Origin: Chitinophagaceae bacterium
GTDB taxonomy: Bacteria; Bacteroidota; Bacteroidia; Chitinophagales; Chitinophagaceae
NCBI GenBank assembly: GCA_028288585.1
Contig: JAQBNL010000016.1
Coordinates: 16,460-80,459 of the forward strand
DNA: 64,000 nt
Direction: 5' to 3'
Shown here: one piece after another, positions 1-7,554 of the stretch
Numbering within the stretch: position 1 is the first letter of the stretch
Layout: every line of letters begins with the position of its first letter
Translations under genes and position numbers: made by a program
The notes under the pieces: generated by a model
Seen by the model: only the letters and a program-made list of their open reading frames with translations
Database searches by the model: none
Told to the model about the DNA's origin: nothing

Positions 1-1522
1 GATCTACACCAACTTTAAATTCATTTGGGTATTGTATAATGCCTGCCAGCGACATAAAACCTCCATAGCTACCGCCGTAAATACCGATTTTAGAAGAATC
101 AATATACTCCTGCTTTGCAAGCCATCTTTTTCCGTACACGCAATCCATAAGATCTTTATCTCCATGATCACGATCATCCATGGCATGAAAAGTTTTTCCG
201 TAACCGCTGCTGCCCCTGTTGTTAACCATTAAAATGGCATAGCCATGATTTAAAAAGTATTGAGCGCTTTGGGAATATCCCGCCCGTGATTGCCCGCCCG
301 GGCCACCATGTACCCATACAAGAGCAGGAACAGGCTTATCTTTTGAGGCGGTTAAGGGGCGATAATAAATTGCAGGCACATCAACACCATCAAATGATTT
401 AAAACGCACTACTTCAGATTTTACCAGGTCGGCATGATTAATTTCTGCATTTAATGTGTTGGTTAATTGTTTTAATTTTTGCGTTTCAAAATTATACAGC
501 CATAAATTATTGGGGCTTTTATCGCTGCCAACCGTAAGTATCATATTCTTTTCACTCATTGAAATATTAACCCCCTGCACATCTCCATCAGGTACTTCAG
601 GAAATTTTATTTGCTCACCGGTTGCATGATTAAAAATTAAAACTTTATTTCTGCCATCCTCATTTATGCCTATCACCCTGTATTTACCATTCTCACTTAA
701 GTACATATAAGCCACATCCCAATTGGTTTCAAATACTTTTTCCTTTTGCCCGCCTGCAATATTATATTTTACCAGGTAGGCAAATTCTTTGCCTTCATTA
801 GTTGTATAATAAAATGCAGAATCGTTTAGTTCAAATGCAGCAGGAGAATATGCAGCTTCTGCATCAGCAGATATTTTTTTCATTTGCTTTGATGCAGCAT
901 CATACAAATACATTTCATTTGCATCGGTTGTAATTGTTTTGGTGAGAAGCAGATATTGCTCGTTATAAGAAATACTATTTACATTATAGCCACTGTCATT
1001 CCTGTAAATCATATTTGATGCCCAGGTGGCTGTATCCATTTTATACAGATCAAAATACTTAGGATCTCTTTTGTTGCTGGTATAATACAGTATTGTTCGT
1101 GCTTTATTCCATCCAAAAAATGACGTCTTTTCTTTTTTCCCGGCTGTAAGGTCTTTAGCGCTGTCTCCCGGGTGCAGCAGGTACAGGTGGCTGTTTTCAT
1201 TTCCTCCCTGGTCAGCCGAATAAATAATATTATCAGTTCCGGCAACATAGTCTTCCACAAAAAAAGATTCTTTTGCAGAATTTGTTATGGGTTTCATGCT
1301 TGTATCCGCAAGATTGATTTCATACACATTGTATATACCGGTCTCATTATTATTTACCGCAATTTTAGTTTCATCCTTGTTGAATACGCCGCCGCCAATA
1401 TTTTTTGTTTTATAGAATTGGTCAATAGTGTATTGTTTCACTTCTTTTTTGGGAGATGAATCATTGTTATTACATGAAGAAAGGAGTGTTACTGCAAATG
1501 CAAGTACTGATAGATATCTCAT
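1..1522 (-). CDS. S9 family prolyl oligopeptidase-like serine peptidase, lipoprotein (3' end beyond window)
   Basis: This open frame runs off the left edge, so the ORF track missed it. I translated it from an ATG at 1522, which gives 507 visible residues. The N-terminus (MRYLSVLAFAVTLLSSCNN) is a signal peptide with a lipobox, so the protein is probably anchored in the envelope. Residues to about 370 read as a beta-propeller-like region. The hydrolase part follows, with WVHGGPGGQ and the nucleophile elbow GGSYGG (Ser about 485). The Asp and His of the triad should lie past the edge. Members of this family cleave peptides or act as aminopeptidases; the substrate cannot be told here. It is transcribed away from the DinB-like gene. 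Confidence 0.9.
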   Translation of the reverse strand, partial: MRYLSVLAFAVTLLSSCNNNDSSPKKEVKQYTIDQFYKTKNIGGGVFNKDETKIAVNNNETGIYNVYEINLADTSMKPITNSAKESFFVEDYVAGTDNIIYSADQGGNENSHLYLLHPGDSAKDLTAGKKEKTSFFGWNKARTILYYTSNKRDPKYFDLYKMDTATWASNMIYRNDSGYNVNSISYNEQYLLLTKTITTDANEMYLYDAASKQMKKISADAEAAYSPAAFELNDSAFYYTTNEGKEFAYLVKYNIAGGQKEKVFETNWDVAYMYLSENGKYRVIGINEDGRNKVLIFNHATGEQIKFPEVPDGDVQGVNISMSEKNMILTVGSDKSPNNLWLYNFETQKLKQLTNTLNAEINHADLVKSEVVRFKSFDGVDVPAIYYRPLTASKDKPVPALVWVHGGPGGQSRAGYSQSAQYFLNHGYAILMVNNRGSSGYGKTFHAMDDRDHGDKDLMDCVYGKRWLAKQEYIDSSKIGIYGGSYGGFMSLAGIIQYPNEFKVGVD

Positions 1523-1593
1523 ATAATTTAATTTAGGTATTAGTAAAAATATAGAATAAACGCTTGGGAAATATTTAATTTCGAAATAAAAAA

Positions 1594-2112
1594 ATGGAAT
1601 TCGATCTCAATAAAACAAGGCAGGTACTGGAAAGAACACCACGGGTTTTAGAAGACCTGCTTTCCGGCCACACCGATGAGTGGATAATGAATAATGAAGG
1701 GGAAGATACATGGAGCCCTTATGATATTGTGGGGCATCTTATCCATGGGGAACATACTGACTGGATGGGAAGACTGGACAGTATTTTAAATAAAGAAGAT
1801 AAAAGGTTTGTTCCTTTCGATAGGGATGCAATGTTTAAAGAAAGCGATAGAAAAAGTTTGCAACAACTTTTGTCAGAATTTAAAGAACTAAGAAAAAAGA
1901 ATTTGCAAAAGCTATCAGGCCTTAACCTTACTGATGATGACCTTAATAAAATCGGTATTCACCCTGAATTTGGAGAAGTTACCCTAACGCAATTATTATC
2001 TACCTGGACTGTACATGACCTTACGCATATTGCACAAATAACAAGAGTAATGGCTAACCAATATAAACAAGCTATTGGCCCCTGGATAAAATACTTCCGT
2101 GTATTGCAATAG
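1594..2112 (+). CDS. DinB-like four-helix metal-binding protein
   Basis: A 172-residue protein of normal length for the DinB/YfiT-like superfamily. It shows the three-histidine metal site: His48 in the VGHLIH stretch, and His141 and His145 in VHDLTHIAQ. Members are often thiol-dependent transferases or stress-induced proteins, but the substrate of this one is unknown. There is no signal peptide, so it is probably cytoplasmic. The ATG at 1594 is the first in frame and has no clear ribosome-binding site. It stands alone between the divergent peptidase gene and the membrane protein/regulator pair. Confidence 0.85.
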   Translation: MEFDLNKTRQVLERTPRVLEDLLSGHTDEWIMNNEGEDTWSPYDIVGHLIHGEHTDWMGRLDSILNKEDKRFVPFDRDAMFKESDRKSLQQLLSEFKELRKKNLQKLSGLNLTDDDLNKIGIHPEFGEVTLTQLLSTWTVHDLTHIAQITRVMANQYKQAIGPWIKYFRVLQ

Positions 2113-2145
2113 GGAATAAATAATATAAACATATTTCCTCCCGGT

Positions 2146-2178
2146 TTTGCTTTATATTAAAAATGTAAAGTATATTTG
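2146..2178 (+). promoter_or_regulatory. Bacteroidota-type promoter for the membrane protein/XRE pair
   Basis: TTTG at 2146-2149 is followed after 21 bases by TATATTTG at 2171-2178. This matches the -33 TTTG and -7 TAnnTTTG elements of the primary sigma factor in this phylum. Transcription would start near 2184, giving a leader of about 17 bases before the ATG at 2201. It is the best two-element promoter I found in the window. Confidence 0.65.
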
Positions 2179-2200
2179 ACGTTAAGTAACCTTTACATAT

Positions 2201-2596
2201 ATGAAATTAAAATTAGCTAACTATTGGAAAAAAATTGCGGGTATTATCCTTCTATTAGCAATTACTTTTTTAGTTATAAACAAAATTTATAATTTTAATA
2301 TCGCCAAATCAACCCTGGCTTCGTTTGGGAAAATTTCCTTCACGCTGGCTGGATTATTATTTATCATGTCAAAAGAAAAAGTTGAAGATGAATATATAAT
2401 GAATATCCGGCTACAGTCCTTTTCTTTTTGTTTTTTACTGGGAATAATTGCATACATGATCGACGAATCTGGCTTACTAAACTTTTTAGGCGGCGAAAAT
2501 CCACGGGATATGTTTAGATATATCTTAATAGAAATGTTTACTTACATCCTGTTTTTTTATGCTATGCTTTACAGAATAATTAAGTTTGAAAAATAA
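2201..2596 (+). CDS. small integral membrane protein of unknown function
   Basis: A 131-residue protein with about four hydrophobic segments (roughly residues 11-27, 44-58, 70-88 and 108-125) and short charged loops. I do not recognise the family. The stop codon overlaps the start of the downstream HTH gene by 11 bases, so the two are very likely translated together. Pairs of a small multi-pass membrane protein and a minimal XRE regulator are common in Bacteroidota. By analogy the regulator may control the pair (inference). Confidence 0.75.
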   Translation: MKLKLANYWKKIAGIILLLAITFLVINKIYNFNIAKSTLASFGKISFTLAGLLFIMSKEKVEDEYIMNIRLQSFSFCFLLGIIAYMIDESGLLNFLGGENPRDMFRYILIEMFTYILFFYAMLYRIIKFEK

Positions 2597-2792
2597 TCTT
2601 AAAGAAATACGGGAGAAAAATAATTTAACACAGGAAGCTCTTGCTAACTTGGTGTTTGTAAGCAGGCAAACAATTATTTCTATTGAAAAGGAATATTATG
2701 TTCCCACTACGCCACTTGCATTAAAACTTGCTCAAATTTTAAAAATAAAAGTTGAAGAGCTTTTTATTTTAGAAAAGACTGACTGGAAATAA
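2586..2792 (+). CDS. XRE/Cro-type HTH regulator (minimal)
   Basis: A 68-residue protein that is almost entirely one HTH_3 domain. It contains IREKNNLTQEALA, the recognition helix region VSRQTIISIE, and the C-terminal LKIKVEELF. It matches the short YozG-like group of regulators. The start is a TTG at 2586 inside the end of the membrane protein gene; no ATG lies nearby in frame before the HTH, so the TTG is needed. No ligand domain is present, so any sensing would depend on the partner membrane protein or on dimerisation (inference). Confidence 0.85.
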   Translation: MKNNLKEIREKNNLTQEALANLVFVSRQTIISIEKEYYVPTTPLALKLAQILKIKVEELFILEKTDWK

Positions 2793-2820
2793 AGCTCATA
2801 AGTTCATACAACAATAATCA

Positions 2821-2828
2821 TAGTTTTG
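2821..2828 (+). promoter_or_regulatory. -7 promoter element for the NYN gene
   Basis: TAGTTTTG fits TAnnTTTG and lies 16 bases before the ATG of the NYN-domain gene. I see no convincing -33 TTTG at the expected distance, so this call rests on one element. Confidence 0.35.
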
Positions 2829-2844
2829 CCATACAATATGTTTT

Positions 2845-3555
2845 ATGGAAAAAATAAACAGAATAGCTTTGCTGGTTGATGGCGATAATGCACAGCCAAG
2901 ATTACTCAACCTTGTTTTGGAAGAGGCATCAAAATATGGAAAGGTAACCATACGCAGGGTTTATGGTGACTGGACAACACCACACATGAATTCCTGGAAA
3001 GCACAATTGAATGAAATGGCTTTTAATCCTATTCAAAAATTTTCATACACGGCAGGCAAAAATTCTACTGACAGTGCATTGATAATTGATGCAATGGATA
3101 TTCTGCATGATAGTTTGGTAGATGGATTTTGCATTGTAAGTAGCGACAGTGATTATACAGGCCTTGCCAAGCGTATAAGAGAAGATGGGGTGTTTGTTAT
3201 GGGAATAGGCGAGAAAAAAACACCCAACGCATTTGTAAAATCCTGCGAGATATTTACACATGTTGAGAACCTGGAACCTAAAGTTGAGCAGGAAGAAAAA
3301 AAAGTAGTTCACAAAAAAGAAAAAGTTACCGTTGACACAAGGCTTATCAATAAAGCCTTTGACATGAGCGCCAACGAAAGTAATGAAGTGTATGTGTCTA
3401 CAATGGGCCTGGCTTTAAGAAAACTTGATCCGAGCTTTGATTCAAGAACATACGGCTTTAAAACACTTACACAATTATTCAGCAAGCTTAGGGATTTTGT
3501 GGTTGTAGATAATATCGTAAATGGATTGAATAATCCTTTGATAAGAAGAAAATAA
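2845..3555 (+). CDS. NYN-domain (LabA-like) putative RNase with C-terminal OST-HTH/LOTUS domain
   Basis: 236 residues. The N-terminal NYN domain (about 1-145) carries the acidic PIN-like pocket: DGDN at 12-15, Asp76 in NSTDSALI, and SDSD at 100-103. A charged linker at about 145-165 leads to a C-terminal region (about 166-236) that reads like an OST-HTH/LOTUS winged helix, with the typical GFKTLTQLF stretch. NYN proteins are metal-dependent ribonucleases or RNA-binding factors, and LOTUS domains bind RNA. The protein is predicted to be cytoplasmic and monocistronic, with a hairpin 22 bases after the stop. Its RNA target cannot be inferred. Confidence 0.87.
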   Translation: MEKINRIALLVDGDNAQPRLLNLVLEEASKYGKVTIRRVYGDWTTPHMNSWKAQLNEMAFNPIQKFSYTAGKNSTDSALIIDAMDILHDSLVDGFCIVSSDSDYTGLAKRIREDGVFVMGIGEKKTPNAFVKSCEIFTHVENLEPKVEQEEKKVVHKKEKVTVDTRLINKAFDMSANESNEVYVSTMGLALRKLDPSFDSRTYGFKTLTQLFSKLRDFVVVDNIVNGLNNPLIRRK

Positions 3556-3576
3556 TTCCTAAGAGAACAAGGAGGT

Positions 3577-3610
3577 AAGAGAAGAAAAAAGAGCTCTCTT
3601 TTCTTCTCTT
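3577..3610. terminator. long palindrome between convergent genes, probable bidirectional terminator
   Basis: The two 17-base arms AAGAGAAGAAAAAAGAG and CTCTCTTTTCTTCTCTT pair with a single mismatch around AGAGCTCT. The right side continues into T-rich sequence. The element lies between the convergent NYN and glycosylase genes, where terminators for both strands are expected. Confidence 0.6.
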
Positions 3611-3611
3611 T

Positions 3612-3647
3612 CAACTCTTTTTATCTCTTCAACTCTTTTATCTCTTA
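3612..3647. repeat. two tandem copies of an 18-base pyrimidine-rich unit
   Basis: CAACTCTTTTTATCTCTT (3612-3629) is followed at once by CAACTCTTTTATCTCTTA (3630-3647), which differs by one T. The second copy supplies the TAA stop of the glycosylase gene on the minus strand. Together with the adjacent palindrome it forms one low-complexity intergenic block. Confidence 0.6.
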
Positions 3648-4241
3648 GCTATCCTTCCATCCCCACAAATACCTGCAGGCGTATGTACGATACGGAGACC
3701 ACTTAGCAGATATTTGCAGCATCTTTTCTTTCATTAATTTTTTATCGGAACTATCAAGCTTATACAGTTTTGTAATTGATTGCTGAATGCCAAGATCATC
3801 AACTGCAAAAACATCTTCCCGGCCTAAGGTGAACATCAGTATCATTTCTACCGTCCACCTGCCAACACCTTTTATTTGTGTAAGCAGGTCAATAACTTCT
3901 TCATTACTCATTTTATGTAACCGGGCATCAGTAAGATTATTCTCTACAAAAAATTTGCATACGTTGTGAACGTAACTGGCTTTGGCATTGGAAAAACCAA
4001 TGCTCCGAAATTTCTCCACCGGTATTTCTAATATTTCTTTAGCGGTTGGTTCTTTTTTCCCAAACAGATCTAAAAAACGATTGAATATTACTTTTGCAAC
4101 CTTTGTGCTTAATTGCTGGCTGATTATGGAAGAACATAAATGCAGGTAAACTTTTTTTCTTGATTGCAATATAAATGGCTCTTGCAGCTCAAGGATTTTT
4201 TTAAATTTTTTGTCTTTTGAAAGATGTATGATATGATCCAT
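3645..4241 (-). CDS. DNA-3-methyladenine glycosylase, AlkA-like (HhH-GPD)
   Basis: 198 residues, the size of short AlkA-type base-excision glycosylases that lack the extra N-terminal domain of E. coli AlkA. The helix-hairpin-helix is visible as LTQIKGVGRWTVEMI, and the catalytic aspartate lies in FAVDDLGIQ (residues 148-149). The C-terminus carries the usual WSPYRTYACRYLW stretch. It removes alkylated bases, starting base-excision repair. There are no iron-sulfur cysteines, which argues against an endonuclease III or MutY assignment. It is a single gene in a convergent pair. Confidence 0.9.
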   Translation of the reverse strand: MDHIIHLSKDKKFKKILELQEPFILQSRKKVYLHLCSSIISQQLSTKVAKVIFNRFLDLFGKKEPTAKEILEIPVEKFRSIGFSNAKASYVHNVCKFFVENNLTDARLHKMSNEEVIDLLTQIKGVGRWTVEMILMFTLGREDVFAVDDLGIQQSITKLYKLDSSDKKLMKEKMLQISAKWSPYRTYACRYLWGWKDS

Positions 4242-4308
4242 TTTACGAAGATAGGAGGCAATTTAGAAAAGACCGAGAAAGGACTTAGGTAAAAGTTAAA
4301 GAAGTGAT

Positions 4309-5061
4309 TTAAAATTTTGAAGGCTGTAATTTTTGCATTAGTGCTTCTTTGCGGCTTCGGGAAACATCAACCGTAGAACCGTCCGTCATAATAATATATC
4401 CGCCTTCGCCTTTTATATATTTAGTGATCTCATTTAAATTGATAATGTGCGAATGATGCACTCTCATAAAGGCATAACCTTCCAGCATTTGTTCTGTTTC
4501 TTTTAAAGTTCTGGAGACAAGTATTTTTCTTTTGTCAGTTAAAAAAAATTCTGTGTAATTACTGTTTGATGAGCAACTGATGATTGAACTTATTGGAACC
4601 AATTCCAGCCCCTGCATGGTAGGTAATGCAATGCGTTGAACAGGAATAGAAGGATGATTTACTTTCTGTAATAAAATTTCTAATTGTTGCGATAAAGTGG
4701 CGTTCATTTTCTTTTGCACCTTTTGTACTGCCTTTTCCAATTCTTCACGGTCTACCGGTTTTAATAAATAATCCAGGGCGCTGAACTTAATAGCTTTAAT
4801 AGCATATTGATCGTAGCTGGTGGTGAAGATGAGTTCAAAATCAATTTTGGGTAGTTGTTCCAGCAATTGAAAACCATTCATATTGGGCATCTCAATATCA
4901 AGAAAAACCAATTGCGGATGAAGAGAAGCAATTTTCTGCAATGCTTCTTCACCGGAATAACAAACAGCTGCAACGGACAATTCGGGGCAGCAATCTTTTA
5001 TCAATATTTGCAATGCCTCACAGCTATGGCGTTCATCATCAACAATAAGTGTTGTTATCAT
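4309..5061 (-). CDS. LytTR-family response regulator
   Basis: 250 residues. The receiver domain (1-120) has the acidic pair DD at 8-9, phosphoacceptor Asp55 in VFLDIEMP and the conserved Lys in LLKPVD. A LytTR DNA-binding domain (about 145-245) has the characteristic MRVHHSHIINL and SRSRKEAL segments. Its start codon overlaps the stop of the kinase gene by four bases (ATGA), so the two form a translationally coupled two-component system. Targets are not evident. Confidence 0.93.
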   Translation of the reverse strand: MITTLIVDDERHSCEALQILIKDCCPELSVAAVCYSGEEALQKIASLHPQLVFLDIEMPNMNGFQLLEQLPKIDFELIFTTSYDQYAIKAIKFSALDYLLKPVDREELEKAVQKVQKKMNATLSQQLEILLQKVNHPSIPVQRIALPTMQGLELVPISSIISCSSNSNYTEFFLTDKRKILVSRTLKETEQMLEGYAFMRVHHSHIINLNEITKYIKGEGGYIIMTDGSTVDVSRSRKEALMQKLQPSKF

Positions 5062-7394
5062 TTTAAAGTTGCTGGTTCGTGAATGTCATCTTTATATTTA
5101 ATGTGTAATGTAACTTCTGTGCCTGAAATATTTCCTTCATCATCTAACACATCTTCGCTATCATAAAAAGTGTGCGCCGTTTTTTCATTATTAAAAAGTG
5201 CAAGTCTTTCTGTAGTGATTTTTAATCCAAATGATTTTTGTTTTTCTCCTGACTTACTTTTTAATTCAGCTGATTTATCTCTTCCGATCCCATTGTCGGT
5301 AATGATACAAATAAGTTGGTCGTTCTGCATGCTCATAACTACATCCAGCCTGCCTTGTCCATCTTTATGCATGAGCCCATGCCAGATAGCATTTTCACAA
5401 AACGGCTGTAATATCATTGGCGGGATATAAATAGTTTCGGGCTCAATGGTATTTGAAAAAACAATATTATAATCAAAAGAATTGCTGAAGCGAAGGCGCT
5501 CCATATCAAGGTACAAGCGCAGCATTTCAATTTCATCACTTAATGGTATCATAGATAATTGTGAGTTAGTAAGCACCATACGAATTAGCCGTGAAAAACG
5601 GGTGAGATAATCAGCTGCTTCGCGGCTTTCGTTCTTAAGAATAAATTTATTAATAGAGCTAAGACAATTAAAAACAAAATGCGGATTCATTTGTGCCCTC
5701 AGCGCCTGCATTTCAAGTTCTATTCCTTTATGTTGAAGTTCGGTTTGCTTTTTCTCGCTATCAAGTTTTTCATTTTTCCTTTTTAATGATAGTCCACGGA
5801 AAATTAATACCGCTAATATTAAAACCAAAAAAAGCCCTGCAAGGAGGGCATTTCTAACAAATGATTGCTGTTTTAATTGCTCATCTTTAAGCTTATTCTC
5901 TTTATCTGAAAGCGCCAACTGCGATTCTTTCTTTTCATTGATAAAAGTTTGTTCTTTTAAGGTTTGATCTTTTATCAATAACTGCTGGTCTTTGATCCTG
6001 TTGTCTTTATCAAGTAACGATAACTGGGATTCGCTTTGATTTTTTAAGAGCAACTGTTCCTTTAGTTGCTGTTCCTTTATCAGGTTATCTTTTTGCAGTA
6101 AGCCTAGTTGTGCAGATTTTTTTGCATCTATAGCAGCCTGTTTATAATTATTTAATCGCCACAGAAATTGGGTATTTAATATAGATTCTTTCAGATTGGT
6201 ATATTTCTGCAGATATTCATAAGCAAGTTTATAGTTGTTAAGCGCACGGTATATTATTGCCAACATCCTGTACCCTTCTAATTGATATGGACGGATATTA
6301 TATTGCTCTGCTTCGTTCACCCCTTCATTAATATACTTTAATGCTTCCTTATAATTTTCAACACCTGCATGTGCACTGCCAAAGTCAATTAACAACTTTG
6401 AATAGGAGTGAAACTTATTTTCTTTTTTTACTTCAGGTAATATCTCATTAAATAATTTTATAGCCGGGGGATATTCTTTCTTTAATAATAAAACCTGGCC
6501 CATGAAATTTTTATAGGAAAATTTTTCCTTTGTCCTCGCCGGCCATTTATTTAAAATGTTCAACGCTGAATCCGGCTGCTTCATTTTAATATATAGATCT
6601 GCTTCTGCATCATCAAACGGGCAGCAAGGTGTATGTGTTGATTGATAACTTTTATTTTGCTTCATATAATCGTTAGCGGTTTGAAAATCTCCTGCTGCTA
6701 CATATAAGTTGGCAATATTTAATAAAGAAAGTTCTACTAACTGGTGTCCCCACATTTCATCTCCTGACCCTTTTACAAAAGTAGAATTCGCTGCTGCGAA
6801 TTTTGTTAGTGTTAATGCATTCTGGCAATAGTCAAAGCCATCCTCATAGTTTCCTTTACCGGAAAGCATACCACAAATTTCCCAAAAAACCTGTCCTTCT
6901 GCCTGTTTATCTCCTGCTGCTTTGCATGCAGCAGCGGTCTTTTTTAATGCAGTAATTGCTTCTGCAAAATTCTTTTCCTTGTCAGCACATTGCACGGCTT
7001 CAGCGTAACGCCAATAAACTTGTGCAGCTAACGTGTCGGATTTTATACCTTCTGCCAGTTTTACTGCCTCCTTTGCATATAACAATGAAAGATCACAGTC
7101 TTTGCTCCAGAAATGTGCCCACTCTGAAAGTCTTTTTGCAGCAAATGCTTTTCCTTTTACAAACCCTATTTTATCGGAGAGATCATAAGCAGCTTTAGCA
7201 TAATAATACGTGGAGTCAATCATGTCTTTTCCTTTCCATGCAAAATTAACCTGGTTAACTTCAAGTAATAAAGCAACCTTCCGTTCTCCACTAGCAGTGC
7301 TTATTGCTTGTCGCAGGCTATCTGCTGCTCTTGTTTGACTAAAAGAAAAATTAGATGCCAGCAGTGTGAGTAAAAGCAGATTCAATTTTCTCAT
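5058..7394 (-). CDS. TPR-containing LytS-type sensor histidine kinase
   Basis: 778 residues. A signal peptide (MRKLNLLLLTLLASNFSFSQ) is followed by a periplasmic TPR-like helical region (about 30-420). Then comes a coiled-coil linker with three related units of the form KDNxIKxQQL (about 425-510), one transmembrane segment (about 513-532), the His_kinase domain with QMNPHFVFN (His about 570), and a HATPase domain with DNGIGRDKS (about 700). It should sense an envelope signal through its TPR domain and phosphorylate the LytTR regulator encoded just downstream. The start is directly preceded by a terminator-like hairpin, described separately. Confidence 0.92.
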   Translation of the reverse strand: MRKLNLLLLTLLASNFSFSQTRAADSLRQAISTASGERKVALLLEVNQVNFAWKGKDMIDSTYYYAKAAYDLSDKIGFVKGKAFAAKRLSEWAHFWSKDCDLSLLYAKEAVKLAEGIKSDTLAAQVYWRYAEAVQCADKEKNFAEAITALKKTAAACKAAGDKQAEGQVFWEICGMLSGKGNYEDGFDYCQNALTLTKFAAANSTFVKGSGDEMWGHQLVELSLLNIANLYVAAGDFQTANDYMKQNKSYQSTHTPCCPFDDAEADLYIKMKQPDSALNILNKWPARTKEKFSYKNFMGQVLLLKKEYPPAIKLFNEILPEVKKENKFHSYSKLLIDFGSAHAGVENYKEALKYINEGVNEAEQYNIRPYQLEGYRMLAIIYRALNNYKLAYEYLQKYTNLKESILNTQFLWRLNNYKQAAIDAKKSAQLGLLQKDNLIKEQQLKEQLLLKNQSESQLSLLDKDNRIKDQQLLIKDQTLKEQTFINEKKESQLALSDKENKLKDEQLKQQSFVRNALLAGLFLVLILAVLIFRGLSLKRKNEKLDSEKKQTELQHKGIELEMQALRAQMNPHFVFNCLSSINKFILKNESREAADYLTRFSRLIRMVLTNSQLSMIPLSDEIEMLRLYLDMERLRFSNSFDYNIVFSNTIEPETIYIPPMILQPFCENAIWHGLMHKDGQGRLDVVMSMQNDQLICIITDNGIGRDKSAELKSKSGEKQKSFGLKITTERLALFNNEKTAHTFYDSEDVLDDEGNISGTEVTLHIKYKDDIHEPATLK

Positions 7395-7452
7395 AAAAAA
7401 GTGAAATGCAGTTTTAGTTAGAAAAGTTATTGGAGAGAATCAGCATTTCACT
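7395..7452 (-). promoter_or_regulatory. terminator-like hairpin abutting the kinase start codon
   Basis: On the minus strand, AGTGAAATGC (7452-7443) pairs perfectly with GCATTTCACT (7409-7400) across a 33-base loop. The 3' arm runs into six T residues (7400-7395) that touch the ATG at 7394. This could be the cysS terminator, since cysS lies upstream on the same strand, or an attenuator in the kinase leader. A TAATTTAG element near 7463-7456 could serve as a weak -7 box upstream of it. Confidence 0.45.
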
Positions 7453-7554
7453 GCTAAATTATTTATCAGCGGGGACGGACAGGAGATTGAATGAGTAGTT
7501 TACGAAGAATAAAGGACAGTGTGCGATAAGTATTGGTTAGTTTGATAAAGAATT

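Noticed and set aside
4-186. Track ORF inside the peptidase gene
   Set aside because: The minus-strand frame from 1522 has the signal peptide and GGSYGG, so this ORF is a shadow of it.
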